Shown one piece after another: positions 1-6,292 of a stretch of 6,292 bases of DNA. The position numbers and the translations under genes were made by a program. Source of the DNA: Bacteroidota bacterium (GTDB lineage Bacteria; Bacteroidota; Bacteroidia; Bacteroidales; Prolixibacteraceae); NCBI GenBank assembly GCA_030706665.1, contig JAUZOB010000201.1:1-6292 (forward strand), in the 5' to 3' direction. Each line of letters starts with the position of its first letter. Position 1 is the stretch's first letter. The notes under the pieces are model-generated. The model saw only the letters and a program-made list of their open reading frames with translations, had not been told where the DNA came from and did not search any database.

Positions 1-2
1 GA

Positions 3-1550
3 TCACGGGCACACATGTATCAATCTCCGATCTTCTTTTTATCACTGGATCAGAAATCTGATGAAGAAAATGGAGATGTATTGGCTGGAACATTAGGGTG
101 GTCCGGAAATTTCAGACTCCTTTTTGAATTAGATGAAAGAAATTCTCTTCGTGTCATTTCCGGAATTAATCCGTTTGCTTCAGAATATATTTTGCAACCA
201 GGGAAATCATTTGTCACGCCGTCCTTCTTCTTTACTTATTCAACAGAAGGGAAAGGATTAGCAAGCAGAAACTTCCATCGCTGGGCCAGAAAATATGGTA
301 TCCTTGACGGAGATAAACCCCGTCTTACCCTTCTTAATAACTGGGAAGCCACCGGTTTTGGTTTTAATGAACAGAAATTGAGCGAAATATTTGACGACAC
401 CAAAACTTTAGGTGTAGACCTCTTCTTATTGGATGACGGGTGGTTTGCCAATAAATATCCAAGAAACGGGGACAATGCCGGATTAGGTGATTGGCAAGAG
501 AATAAAGACAAATTACCACACGGTATCGGTCATCTGGTAAAAGAAGCAGATAGCAAAGGTGTTAAATTCGGTATTTGGCTTGAACCCGAAATGGTTAATC
601 CCAAAAGTGAGTTGTATGAAAAGCATCCGGAGTGGATTCTGAAATTACCCAACAGATCGGAACATTATTACAGGAATCAATTGGTATTGGACCTTACCAA
701 TCCTCAGGTACAAAAATTCGTTTTCAATATTGTTGACGAAATGCTTACTAAGAATCCGGGAATTGCTTTCATCAAATGGGATTGCAATCGGATGATGACC
801 AATACTTATTCCCCTTATCTTAAAGATAAACAATCGAATCTTTATGTCGATTATGTAAAAAGTCTTTACACAATATTTGCTCAACTTCGTACGAAGTACC
901 CACATCTGCCGATAATGCTCTGTTCCGGAGGCGGTGGCCGTGTCGATTACGGTGCACTCCCCTATTTTACTGAATTCTGGCCAAGTGATAATACAGATGG
1001 ATTTGAACGAATCTTTATTCAATGGGGATATTCCTATTTCTTCCCGACTATTGCGACCTGTAATCATATCACTTCCTGGGGAAGAGAATCTCTCAAATTC
1101 CGTACGGATGTAGCCATGATGGGAAAAATGGGATACGACATTCGTGTAAAAGATTTCAATGAAAATGAACTAAAGTTCAGCCAGGAAGCTGTTAAAAATT
1201 ACAATCGAATTAAAGAAGTAGTATACTTTGGAGACTTATACAGAATAATCTCTCCTTATGAAGAAAATCGTGCAGTTTTAATGTATGTCAGCGAACAAAA
1301 GAATAAAGCAGTATTATTTTCATACACTTTGAATTGCCGTTGGGGAGACAGCTTCAATACGGTAAGACTTAAAGGATTGGATCCGGATAAGACTTATACT
1401 ATTCAGGAAACCAATATTTTCCCGAACACCGGAGCATCTTGTCCCGAAAACGGAAAATCATTCAAAGGCGATTACCTTATGAAAATCGGATTGAATGTAT
1501 CACCCGGATCATCAATGTCAAGTTGTGTTCTTGAGATCAATGAAAAATAG
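3..1550 (+). CDS. GH36 alpha-galactosidase, 5' end missing
   Basis: Retaining alpha-galactosidase that releases terminal alpha-1,6-linked galactose from melibiose, raffinose-type sugars or galactomannan. The frame is open to the left edge: four codons (S-R-A-H) precede the first visible ATG at 15, so that ATG is internal. About 515 residues are visible; family members are usually around 700, so the N-terminal beta-sandwich, and any signal peptide, is largely outside. Numbered from that Met, NNWEATGF (108-115) and LLDDGWF (138-144) open the catalytic barrel, GIWLEPEMVNP (186-196) follows, the nucleophile is Asp256 in KWDCNR, CSGGGGRVDY is at 303-312, and SDNTD (324-328) should supply the acid/base. 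The C-terminal beta domain ends normally at a TAG. All catalytic signatures are intact. Substrate and cellular location cannot be judged from this fragment. The family call is secure; exact specificity within GH36 is inference. Confidence 0.95.
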   Translation, partial: SRAHMYQSPIFFLSLDQKSDEENGDVLAGTLGWSGNFRLLFELDERNSLRVISGINPFASEYILQPGKSFVTPSFFFTYSTEGKGLASRNFHRWARKYGILDGDKPRLTLLNNWEATGFGFNEQKLSEIFDDTKTLGVDLFLLDDGWFANKYPRNGDNAGLGDWQENKDKLPHGIGHLVKEADSKGVKFGIWLEPEMVNPKSELYEKHPEWILKLPNRSEHYYRNQLVLDLTNPQVQKFVFNIVDEMLTKNPGIAFIKWDCNRMMTNTYSPYLKDKQSNLYVDYVKSLYTIFAQLRTKYPHLPIMLCSGGGGRVDYGALPYFTEFWPSDNTDGFERIFIQWGYSYFFPTIATCNHITSWGRESLKFRTDVAMMGKMGYDIRVKDFNENELKFSQEAVKNYNRIKEVVYFGDLYRIISPYEENRAVLMYVSEQKNKAVLFSYTLNCRWGDSFNTVRLKGLDPDKTYTIQETNIFPNTGASCPENGKSFKGDYLMKIGLNVSPGSSMSSCVLEINEK

Positions 1551-1580
1551 AACGGCCCTATAGAACGCCATCATTCAAAT

Positions 1581-1618
1581 AAATAAGGCTGCCCCTTGCA
1601 TTGAGGCAGCCTTATTTT
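1581..1618. terminator. Bidirectional intrinsic terminator between convergent genes
   Basis: A perfect 13-bp inverted repeat pairs 1581-1593 (AAATAAGGCTGCC) with 1605-1617, leaving an 11-nt loop. The GC-rich core GGCTGCC is flanked by A-rich and T-rich outer arms, so a U-rich tract follows the stem on either strand. It lies 31 bp after the alpha-galactosidase stop and 107 bp after the antiporter stop on the other strand, as expected for a shared terminator between convergent genes. The remaining intergenic sequence (1551-1724) shows nothing else I can name. Confidence 0.85.
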
Positions 1619-1724
1619 ATAATATCCTTGCCACTTTTAAATTACCCTTCAGACTGAGTTAAACCTGATTAGATAAGTTAACAGTATCTGCTTTAGAACA
1701 CTCATGCAAATGGTTGCTCAATAT

Positions 1725-3995
1725 TTAAGGTTTTATAATAAGAACAGAGGGAGTATTCTTTAACCATATACTTTGAGAGTCAACCAATTTTTTCCATCCT
1801 TCCGAACTTACTAACATTAGATCCTGTTGCTGAAGAAATCCACTCTCAATTTTCACATTGCTCAACAGACTAATCTGTTGAGGCGCCGATTGTTCAATTG
1901 TGCGGATTGCCTCTTTAATTTCATTTCTGTTTTTAATCCTATCTTCAAGATCTAAGATAGATATTTGAGCAGATGAGTTATTTATAAGTTTCTGTGCATA
2001 TTGGATTAAGCAACTATCGTTCTCAAAAATAAACGGCACAAAGACTCGGGTAATTTTGTTTAGATCTTTATCGATAAATATTCCAACCGGAACTTTGCTA
2101 TTGGTTATAATCTGTCGGGTCCTGTCATCAAACGGCGAATTTTCAAATAATTTTTCCTGTCCTGTAAACTTCCCAATTATTCTATCCGGATTGATTATGC
2201 GTGTGGAAAAGCCCAAGACTTTTCCCAGTAAGCTTCCCTCAAAAATTGACTGTCCTACCCCAATCAGCAGTAAATCATAATCTCCATCATTAGCCACTTC
2301 TACAATATCGGAATCAATATTATTCGAAGCTTTAAATAAAGTTGTAATCTTCTGATTCAGAAACAATGATTCAGAAATTACAGGAGCGAAACTTTCCTTT
2401 TCGTATTCATCTATATTATAATGATTTAATTCATTACTGGGAGATAAATGCATAGCGGTAACCGCCGCATTTCCATTTAAGTTTTTTGTCAAGCTGTTAG
2501 CCAAACGCAACAATACTTTTCCACTTTCCCAATTCCCAAATGAGATTAATATTTTATACTTTCTGAGATCATTGATTTCTTGTGGAACAAGAATTCCTTT
2601 ACTCTTAAAAAGACGAGAGATCAAATCCAAAGCAGGACCCGTCATGAATGTAGTCATCAAAGCCATTATTACCATCATAGCAAAAATCTGGGGACCTATG
2701 ATCCCAAGATCATAACCAATATTTAGGACGACCAACTCCATTAATCCTCTGGTATTCATTAATGCCCCGATGATTAGACTATCCTTCCAACTTTGGCCTA
2801 CAAATTTAGCAGCAATCGCACTACCAATAAACTTACCGGTAACGGCTACCATAATAATCAATCCACATACTTTCCATAAGAAAGCATCATTTAGAAGGCC
2901 TATTTCTGTTCGCAATCCGGTAAAAACAAAAAACAACGGTAATAAAAGGACTAAAGCAACATCTTCAATCTTCTCAATGAAAATGTTTCTGAATTTGGAA
3001 TTCGAGGGCATAATTACACCTGTCATAAAAGCTCCAAATAGAGCGTGAATGCCAATAATTTCAGTAGCCCAAGCCGACAAAATCAAGGTAAGAAAGAAAA
3101 TAGCTACAACCGGTTTGCTTAAATTCTCCCGGGTGACATGTAGATCGCCAACTCTTTTAAGAAAGGGTCGTACTACCTTCAACATAATACATACATACCC
3201 CACAGCCATTAACAGTGTATACAGAGAGCTTACAAATGATCCGGCTTTTACAATAGCGATCACTGCTGCTAATAATGACCATGCAGTAATGTCGTCAGCA
3301 GCTGCACAAGTAATTACCAAGGCTCCTAATTTAGTTTTATGGATTCCACGCTCTTGTACAATCCTTGCTAAAACAGGAAAAGCAGTAATACTCATGGCAA
3401 TAGCCAGAAACAAGCCAAAGGAAGTAAATTGCACCCTCATCGGTGCAAAATATGGATATAAATAATAAGCAAGCCCCATTCCTAAGGTAAAAGGAATGAC
3501 AATGCTGGCATGACTTACGACAACAGCATGATTTGCCTTATTTTTAAGCACCTTAAGATCCAATTCCATGCCAATAATGAACATGAATAAAATCAAGCCT
3601 ATTTGGCTTAAAAACTGAAGATTCCCAAGAGATTGGATAGGAAACAGAGTTGATGATACGCCTGGGAAATACATTCCTAATACAGATGGTCCTAATACGA
3701 TTCCTGCAATTATTTCTCCCATAACCGTCGGTTGACCAATTTTTCTGCAAATCCAACCGAATAATCGAGCAGCAAATATAATCGTTACAATCTGAACAAG
3801 AAGTATTGCCAACGGATGTTGTAAATTATGAGAAAAGGATACTAAGAATTCGTTCAAATTGCTTTTACCTGATGATGGAACCAGAATATTACGTCCAATC
3901 TCTAAATTATGACCAAAAATGACAATCCAGTACAAGATGACAGAAGCCCCACCCGTAACACCAATGTAGAATAATAAATTCCGATACTTTTTCAT
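1725..3995 (-). CDS. CPA2-family cation/proton antiporter with C-terminal USP-like region
   Basis: Inner-membrane monovalent cation/proton exchanger of the KefB/CHX-like (Na_H_Exchanger) type, 756 residues. A lone N-terminal membrane segment (about 8-28) and a polar loop precede the antiporter core at about 60-460, which has roughly a dozen hydrophobic segments. Family signatures include GQPTVMGEIIAGIVLGPSVLG (87-107), the paired acids Asp234-Asp235 in AAADDITAW (ion-binding helix), GIHALFGAFMTGVIMP (315-330) and MNTRGLMELVVLNIG (413-427). The hydrophilic tail (about 478-756) resembles two universal stress protein folds, with DLLLIGVGQS (about residue 575) in the first. There is no GxGxxG Rossmann motif, so it is not a KefB/KefC-type TrkA-N tail. 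The ATG at 3995 is the first possible start after an in-frame TAA at 4010-4008; no Shine-Dalgarno is evident. It lies 129 bp downstream of the LytTR regulator on the same strand. Which cation (K+ or Na+) is carried cannot be read from the sequence. Confidence 0.93.
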   Translation of the reverse strand: MKKYRNLLFYIGVTGGASVILYWIVIFGHNLEIGRNILVPSSGKSNLNEFLVSFSHNLQHPLAILLVQIVTIIFAARLFGWICRKIGQPTVMGEIIAGIVLGPSVLGMYFPGVSSTLFPIQSLGNLQFLSQIGLILFMFIIGMELDLKVLKNKANHAVVVSHASIVIPFTLGMGLAYYLYPYFAPMRVQFTSFGLFLAIAMSITAFPVLARIVQERGIHKTKLGALVITCAAADDITAWSLLAAVIAIVKAGSFVSSLYTLLMAVGYVCIMLKVVRPFLKRVGDLHVTRENLSKPVVAIFFLTLILSAWATEIIGIHALFGAFMTGVIMPSNSKFRNIFIEKIEDVALVLLLPLFFVFTGLRTEIGLLNDAFLWKVCGLIIMVAVTGKFIGSAIAAKFVGQSWKDSLIIGALMNTRGLMELVVLNIGYDLGIIGPQIFAMMVIMALMTTFMTGPALDLISRLFKSKGILVPQEINDLRKYKILISFGNWESGKVLLRLANSLTKNLNGNAAVTAMHLSPSNELNHYNIDEYEKESFAPVISESLFLNQKITTLFKASNNIDSDIVEVANDGDYDLLLIGVGQSIFEGSLLGKVLGFSTRIINPDRIIGKFTGQEKLFENSPFDDRTRQIITNSKVPVGIFIDKDLNKITRVFVPFIFENDSCLIQYAQKLINNSSAQISILDLEDRIKNRNEIKEAIRTIEQSAPQQISLLSNVKIESGFLQQQDLMLVSSEGWKKLVDSQSIWLKNTPSVLIIKP

Positions 3996-4056
3996 AGCGA
4001 AAATATTTTAGTCTTCCCAAACGCAAATCATTGCATAAAAATCGTTCAAATTTTCT

Positions 4057-4087
4057 TTGATTTTTCTGTGTTCGTCAGAAACATCAA
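4057..4087. repeat. Imperfect inverted repeat upstream of the antiporter gene
   Basis: Arms 4057-4068 (TTGATTTTTCTG) and 4076-4087 (CAGAAACATCAA) are complementary at 11 of 12 positions around a 7-nt loop. A second, longer-range pair overlaps it: AAATCATTG at 4025-4033 is the exact reverse complement of 4085-4093. No U-tract follows on the minus strand, so it does not look like a standard terminator. It could be an operator or a folded leader for the antiporter transcript; function is unproven. Confidence 0.4.
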
Positions 4088-4093
4088 TGATTT

Positions 4094-4120
4094 TGTAATG
4101 AGAAAGCTAAAAAATGTAAT
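4094..4120. promoter_or_regulatory. Candidate LytTR operator: TGTAAT direct repeat, 21-bp period
   Basis: TGTAAT occurs at 4094-4099 and again at 4115-4120, exactly 21 bp start to start, about two helical turns. LytTR regulators typically bind two imperfect direct repeats of about 9 bp separated by about 12 bp, which gives this period. The pair lies just downstream of a LytTR gene and 99-125 bp upstream of the antiporter start. The repeat does not match the published LytTR consensus closely, and TGTAAT/ATTACA also occurs inside genes in this window, so this is a tentative call. Confidence 0.3.
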
Positions 4121-4124
4121 AAAA

Positions 4125-4844
4125 TCAGGGGTGCAGTTTTTTAAGAAATTCATTTCTGAAAACATCTCCGAGAGTTAAGACTTTTGTTTTGTCTGCACAA
4201 TCTGGGATATTGGTTACAATTTCATCATAGGAGAAAAACTTCACACATTTCAGGGCTATAATCTCTTTCTTATTGACCCTGCAAAACTTATCAGAGGGAA
4301 GGAAACTTAAAAGTTGCTCAAAGGATGTATTTTTTAGGATCATCGATTCACCTTCGTTCAACAAAACGTATTTATCACGACTGTCAATTTCAGAAGGAGA
4401 AATATAGCAAACCTGATCAAAGAATAACAGTGTTTTCCCTTTATCAGTATTTAATTGAACAAATTTTCTCGACTGGGATTTTCTCTTTAATCGTTCTTTT
4501 ACTTTGTCAACTGCCTTTTCAAGCCTTTCTTTCTGAATCGGTTTTCGGACATAATCTACTGCATCCAAATCAAAAGCTTCCGCTGCATATTCTTTATAGG
4601 CAGTGGTAAAAATGACGGGAATATTACCCATCAAATTTGCGATACTTAGTCCATCAATTCCTGGCATTTGAATATCAAGAATGCAAAAATCAAATTCAAG
4701 ACATGGTAGTTCCTTGAGAAAAACTTCAGGATCATTGAATGCCTTCACGACTTCCAGATCATCAATTTGCTCGCAGAGCATTTTAAGGTAAGCAAGCCCC
4801 GGGAGCTCATCGTCCAGGATCAGACATTTGATTTTTGTATCCAA
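4125..4844 (-). CDS. LytTR-family response regulator
   Basis: Cytoplasmic DNA-binding response regulator of the LytR/AlgR type, 239 residues, a typical length. The receiver domain spans about 5-120: acidic pair Asp11-Asp12 (LILDDE), phospho-acceptor Asp57 in CILDIQMPGIDG, the conserved Thr80-Thr81 (FTTAYKEYA), and Lys101 in DYVRKPI. A LytTR DNA-binding domain fills about 127-236, with the FCRVNKKEI segment at 187-195. The start is TTG at 4844: the frame is closed by TAA at 4859-4857, only ATT and TTG lie between as conceivable starts, and the next in-frame Met (residue 22) would remove the first strand and both acidic residues. The gene overlaps the kinase gene by 38 bp, which implies co-transcription and probably translational coupling. 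It is the presumed phosphorylation partner of that kinase. Target genes are unknown; the antiporter downstream is the nearest candidate. Confidence 0.94.
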   Translation of the reverse strand: MDTKIKCLILDDELPGLAYLKMLCEQIDDLEVVKAFNDPEVFLKELPCLEFDFCILDIQMPGIDGLSIANLMGNIPVIFTTAYKEYAAEAFDLDAVDYVRKPIQKERLEKAVDKVKERLKRKSQSRKFVQLNTDKGKTLLFFDQVCYISPSEIDSRDKYVLLNEGESMILKNTSFEQLLSFLPSDKFCRVNKKEIIALKCVKFFSYDEIVTNIPDCADKTKVLTLGDVFRNEFLKKLHP

Positions 4845-5562
4845 GTAAATTAATTTTTAAGTAAGCAATATAAACATCATCATCAATGAACCGTTCAAGT
4901 TTAAAGTTGTCTTTATAAATGATTCTCAATCGTTGATCAAGAGTTTGTGCTCCGATTCCACCTTTTTCTTTTTTCATTGGTGTTTTAGAGGAAATTTTAT
5001 TGGCTACGGTAAGACCAAAGTTCCCATCTTTGAATTCGAATACTACTGAGATAAAAGCACCCGGACTCTGCAAATCAGCATGTTTGAATGCATTTTCAAT
5101 AAAATCAATCGAGATTAGGGGAGCCAGAAGCTTTTGATGAAAAAGAGGCTCCTGTTCATCAATTTTTGTTTTTATCTTTAGTTCAAAAAGTGGACTTACT
5201 TTTATCTTATTGATTTCAATAAGATTCATCGCAAAATCGATTTCTTCTTTAGGAGTAACAAACTTATTTCGGCTTTCATACAAAATATAATCCAAAACGC
5301 CCGCAAGTTTATCCAATGCGAAATAGGTCTGATAAGCATGCGATTGGATTGAGTTCAAAATATTTTTGAATAGGTGAGGATTCAACTTTGATTCTAAAAC
5401 TTCCAAATGAACAGTATTGGTCTTTATTTCCAGTTCTTTGAGTCTGGATTCTACGTCCTTTTTTTGTCTCTTTTCTATTTTCAGTCTGTTAAGTAAAAAC
5501 ATCACAGCCATGATCAGTATAATACTTACACTAGCTGAAATTAAAACAAATAGACTCTGCAT
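4807..5562 (-). CDS. LytS-like membrane-anchored sensor histidine kinase (His_kinase family)
   Basis: Sensor kinase of the LytS/YehU type, 251 residues, expected to autophosphorylate on His and pass phosphate to the overlapping LytTR regulator. One N-terminal membrane segment (about 5-25) is followed by a charged, probably coiled-coil linker (about 27-58). The dimerisation/phosphoacceptor box is LNPHLFKNILNSIQ (60-73) with His63. The ATPase region has an N-box FIENAFKHA (154-162) and a G-box GGIGAQTLDQRL (201-212). No extracytoplasmic or PAS/GAF sensor domain is present, so any signal must be perceived through the short anchor, the linker or a partner protein. The H-box departs from the canonical NPHFLFN. 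ATG 5562 is preceded by an in-frame TGA at 5589-5587, which fixes the start. The 208-bp gap upstream suggests it has its own promoter, though I find no convincing one. Confidence 0.93.
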   Translation of the reverse strand: MQSLFVLISASVSIILIMAVMFLLNRLKIEKRQKKDVESRLKELEIKTNTVHLEVLESKLNPHLFKNILNSIQSHAYQTYFALDKLAGVLDYILYESRNKFVTPKEEIDFAMNLIEINKIKVSPLFELKIKTKIDEQEPLFHQKLLAPLISIDFIENAFKHADLQSPGAFISVVFEFKDGNFGLTVANKISSKTPMKKEKGGIGAQTLDQRLRIIYKDNFKLERFIDDDVYIAYLKINLLGYKNQMSDPGR

Positions 5563-5585
5563 ATATATCTTTACTAATAATACAC

Positions 5586-5600
5586 CTCATTTTAAATGAG
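5586..5600. repeat. Short perfect dyad upstream of the kinase gene
   Basis: CTCATTT and AAATGAG (5586-5592 and 5594-5600) form a 7-bp perfect inverted repeat around one central base, 23 bp upstream of the kinase ATG. The position would suit an operator or a small leader hairpin for the kinase-regulator operon. A dyad of this size can arise by chance in AT-rich DNA, so the functional call is weak. Confidence 0.25.
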
Positions 5601-5672
5601 CTACTTTGAGTTTCGGATTGGACAAAATCTCCGATCCCCTAAAAAATAGCAGGAACCAATGTATAAAATAAT

Positions 5673-5694
5673 TCCGGTAATACAATAAACCGGA
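5673..5694 (-). terminator. Weak hairpin, possible sucD terminator
   Basis: On the minus strand TCCGGT (5694-5689) pairs with ACCGGA (5678-5673) across a 10-nt loop and is followed by the U-rich ATTATTTTAT. It lies about 77 nt after the sucD stop codon and upstream of the kinase gene, a sensible place to end sucD transcription. The stem is only 6 bp and the tract is interrupted, so this is a tentative call. The rest of the 5563-5770 gap holds nothing else I can identify with confidence. Confidence 0.35.
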
Positions 5695-5770
5695 TTTTTG
5701 AACTCATAAAGCCAAACAAATAAGATAGATCCTAAGTATTATATTTACTTCTCTTTTGCCAATAAACCAT

Positions 5771-6292
5771 TCATATCCTTGCTCGAATCAATGCAGGAAT
5801 ATCTGCAGGTTCACGCGCAACTGTAACACCTACTGCCTCAAAAGCTGCGATCTTTTCTGCTGCAGTACCTGTTCCACTTGAAATGATTGCCCCTGCATGT
5901 CCCATTCTTTTATCAGGAGGAGCCGTTTGTCCTGCAATAAAAGCGACAACAGGCTTGGTAATATGATCTTTGATATACTGAGCAGCCCTTTCTTCGGCAT
6001 CCCCGCCTATTTCACCAATCAAGACAATCGCTTCCGTATCCGGATCGTTTTCAAACATCTCCAATAATTCTTGATAATATAAACCGGCAACCGGATCACC
6101 CCCAATGCCAACACAGGTTGTTTGTCCCAATCCGTTCTGCGTTAATTGATGAACAACTTCATAGGTAAGCGTTCCGCTACGACTCATAAGACCTATTGGC
6201 CCATCTGAAAATATAGATGGTGGCATAATTCCAACCATGCATTTTCCAGGGGATATTACTCCCGGACAGTTCGGGCCGATTAGTTTAGCACC
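5771..6292 (-). CDS. sucD: Succinyl-CoA synthetase (succinate-CoA ligase) alpha subunit, C-terminal part
   Basis: Alpha subunit of the enzyme that interconverts succinyl-CoA + NDP + phosphate with succinate + CoA + NTP in the cytoplasm, working with the beta subunit SucC. The frame is open to the right edge, so the N-terminal CoA-binding Rossmann domain is missing; the last 173 residues of about 290 are seen. Visible signatures are GPNCPG (visible 6-11), SRSGTLTYE (37-45), TCVGIGGDPV (59-68), IGEIGG (92-97) and the phosphohistidine loop RMGHAGAI, whose His is visible residue 132 (codon 5899-5897). The 41 residues after that His match the usual family ending, so the C-terminus is complete. Internal Met codons (for example at 6238) are not the start. 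sucC would be expected upstream, beyond the window. A 208-bp gap separates it from the kinase gene, and I see no functional link to it. Confidence 0.97.
   Translation of the reverse strand, partial: GAKLIGPNCPGVISPGKCMVGIMPPSIFSDGPIGLMSRSGTLTYEVVHQLTQNGLGQTTCVGIGGDPVAGLYYQELLEMFENDPDTEAIVLIGEIGGDAEERAAQYIKDHITKPVVAFIAGQTAPPDKRMGHAGAIISSGTGTAAEKIAAFEAVGVTVAREPADIPALIRARI

Noticed and set aside
645..1067. 140-residue open frame on the minus strand inside the alpha-galactosidase
   Set aside because: It lies antisense to conserved GH36 catalytic motifs and has no recognisable domain, so it is treated as a chance frame.
3049..3465. 138-residue open frame on the plus strand opposite the antiporter
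   Set aside because: It is a shadow of a strongly supported membrane protein gene; its composition shows no recognisable domain and nothing suggests its own start signals.
3998..4027. Possible Bacteroidota-type promoter on the minus strand: TTTG (4027-4024), 18-bp spacer, TATTTTCG (4005-3998)
   Set aside because: The -7 element has one mismatch to TAnnTTTG and would place the transcription start almost on the antiporter ATG, leaving essentially no leader. The AT-rich context makes such matches common.
5613..5634. TCGGA/TCCGA 5-bp inverted repeat between sucD and the kinase
   Set aside because: The stem is only 5 bp with a 12-nt loop and no supporting context, well within chance expectation.
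5639..5707. 22-codon hydrophobic ORF on the minus strand in the sucD-kinase gap
   Set aside because: It has a start and stop but no ribosome-binding signal, coincides with the putative terminator hairpin, and an ORF this short is expected by chance in 208 bp.
5771..6238. SucD considered as a shortened gene starting at the Met at 6238, or as a horizontally acquired copy
   Set aside because: The frame continues upstream through GAKLIGPNCPG to the window edge, so it is simply cut by the window. The length after the active His is normal, and the sequence style fits Bacteroidales homologues as I remember them, so there is no sign of transfer.

Overview
The window looks like an ordinary chromosomal segment from an AT-rich Bacteroidota species, probably of the Bacteroidales type. 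This is inferred from the protein families and sequence style: a GH36 alpha-galactosidase with the CSGGGGRVDY and SDNTD signatures, a LytS-like kinase with a variant NPHLFKN box paired with a LytTR regulator, no clear Shine-Dalgarno sequences, and a SucD of the type I associate with Bacteroidales. No rRNA, tRNA, CRISPR array, insertion sequence or phage gene is visible.

Layout. At the left edge the 3' two thirds of an alpha-galactosidase gene (3-1550, + strand) runs rightward. It converges on the leftward genes, and a strong 13-bp-stem hairpin at 1581-1618 probably terminates transcription from both sides. Everything to the right is on the minus strand. Read in the direction of transcription, the order is: the C-terminal 173 residues of succinyl-CoA synthetase alpha (sucD, 5771-6292, open at the right edge); a 208-bp gap with a weak hairpin and a small dyad; a membrane-anchored LytS-type histidine kinase (4807-5562); an overlapping LytTR response regulator (4125-4844); a 129-bp gap rich in repeats; and a 756-residue CPA2-family cation/proton antiporter with a universal-stress-protein-like C-terminal region (1725-3995).

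The kinase and regulator genes overlap by 38 bp. The regulator can only begin at a TTG codon (position 4844), because an in-frame stop lies just upstream of it. These two genes form one signalling unit. The antiporter follows on the same strand, and the gap before it carries a TGTAAT direct repeat at a 21-bp period plus nested inverted repeats. This makes the antiporter a reasonable candidate target of the regulator, but that is inference. The alpha-galactosidase (carbohydrate use) and sucD (central metabolism) appear functionally unrelated to the signalling/transport group.

I see no convincing new system. The items most worth a second look are the repeat-rich gap in front of the antiporter, the atypical kinase H-box, and the TTG-start overlap.
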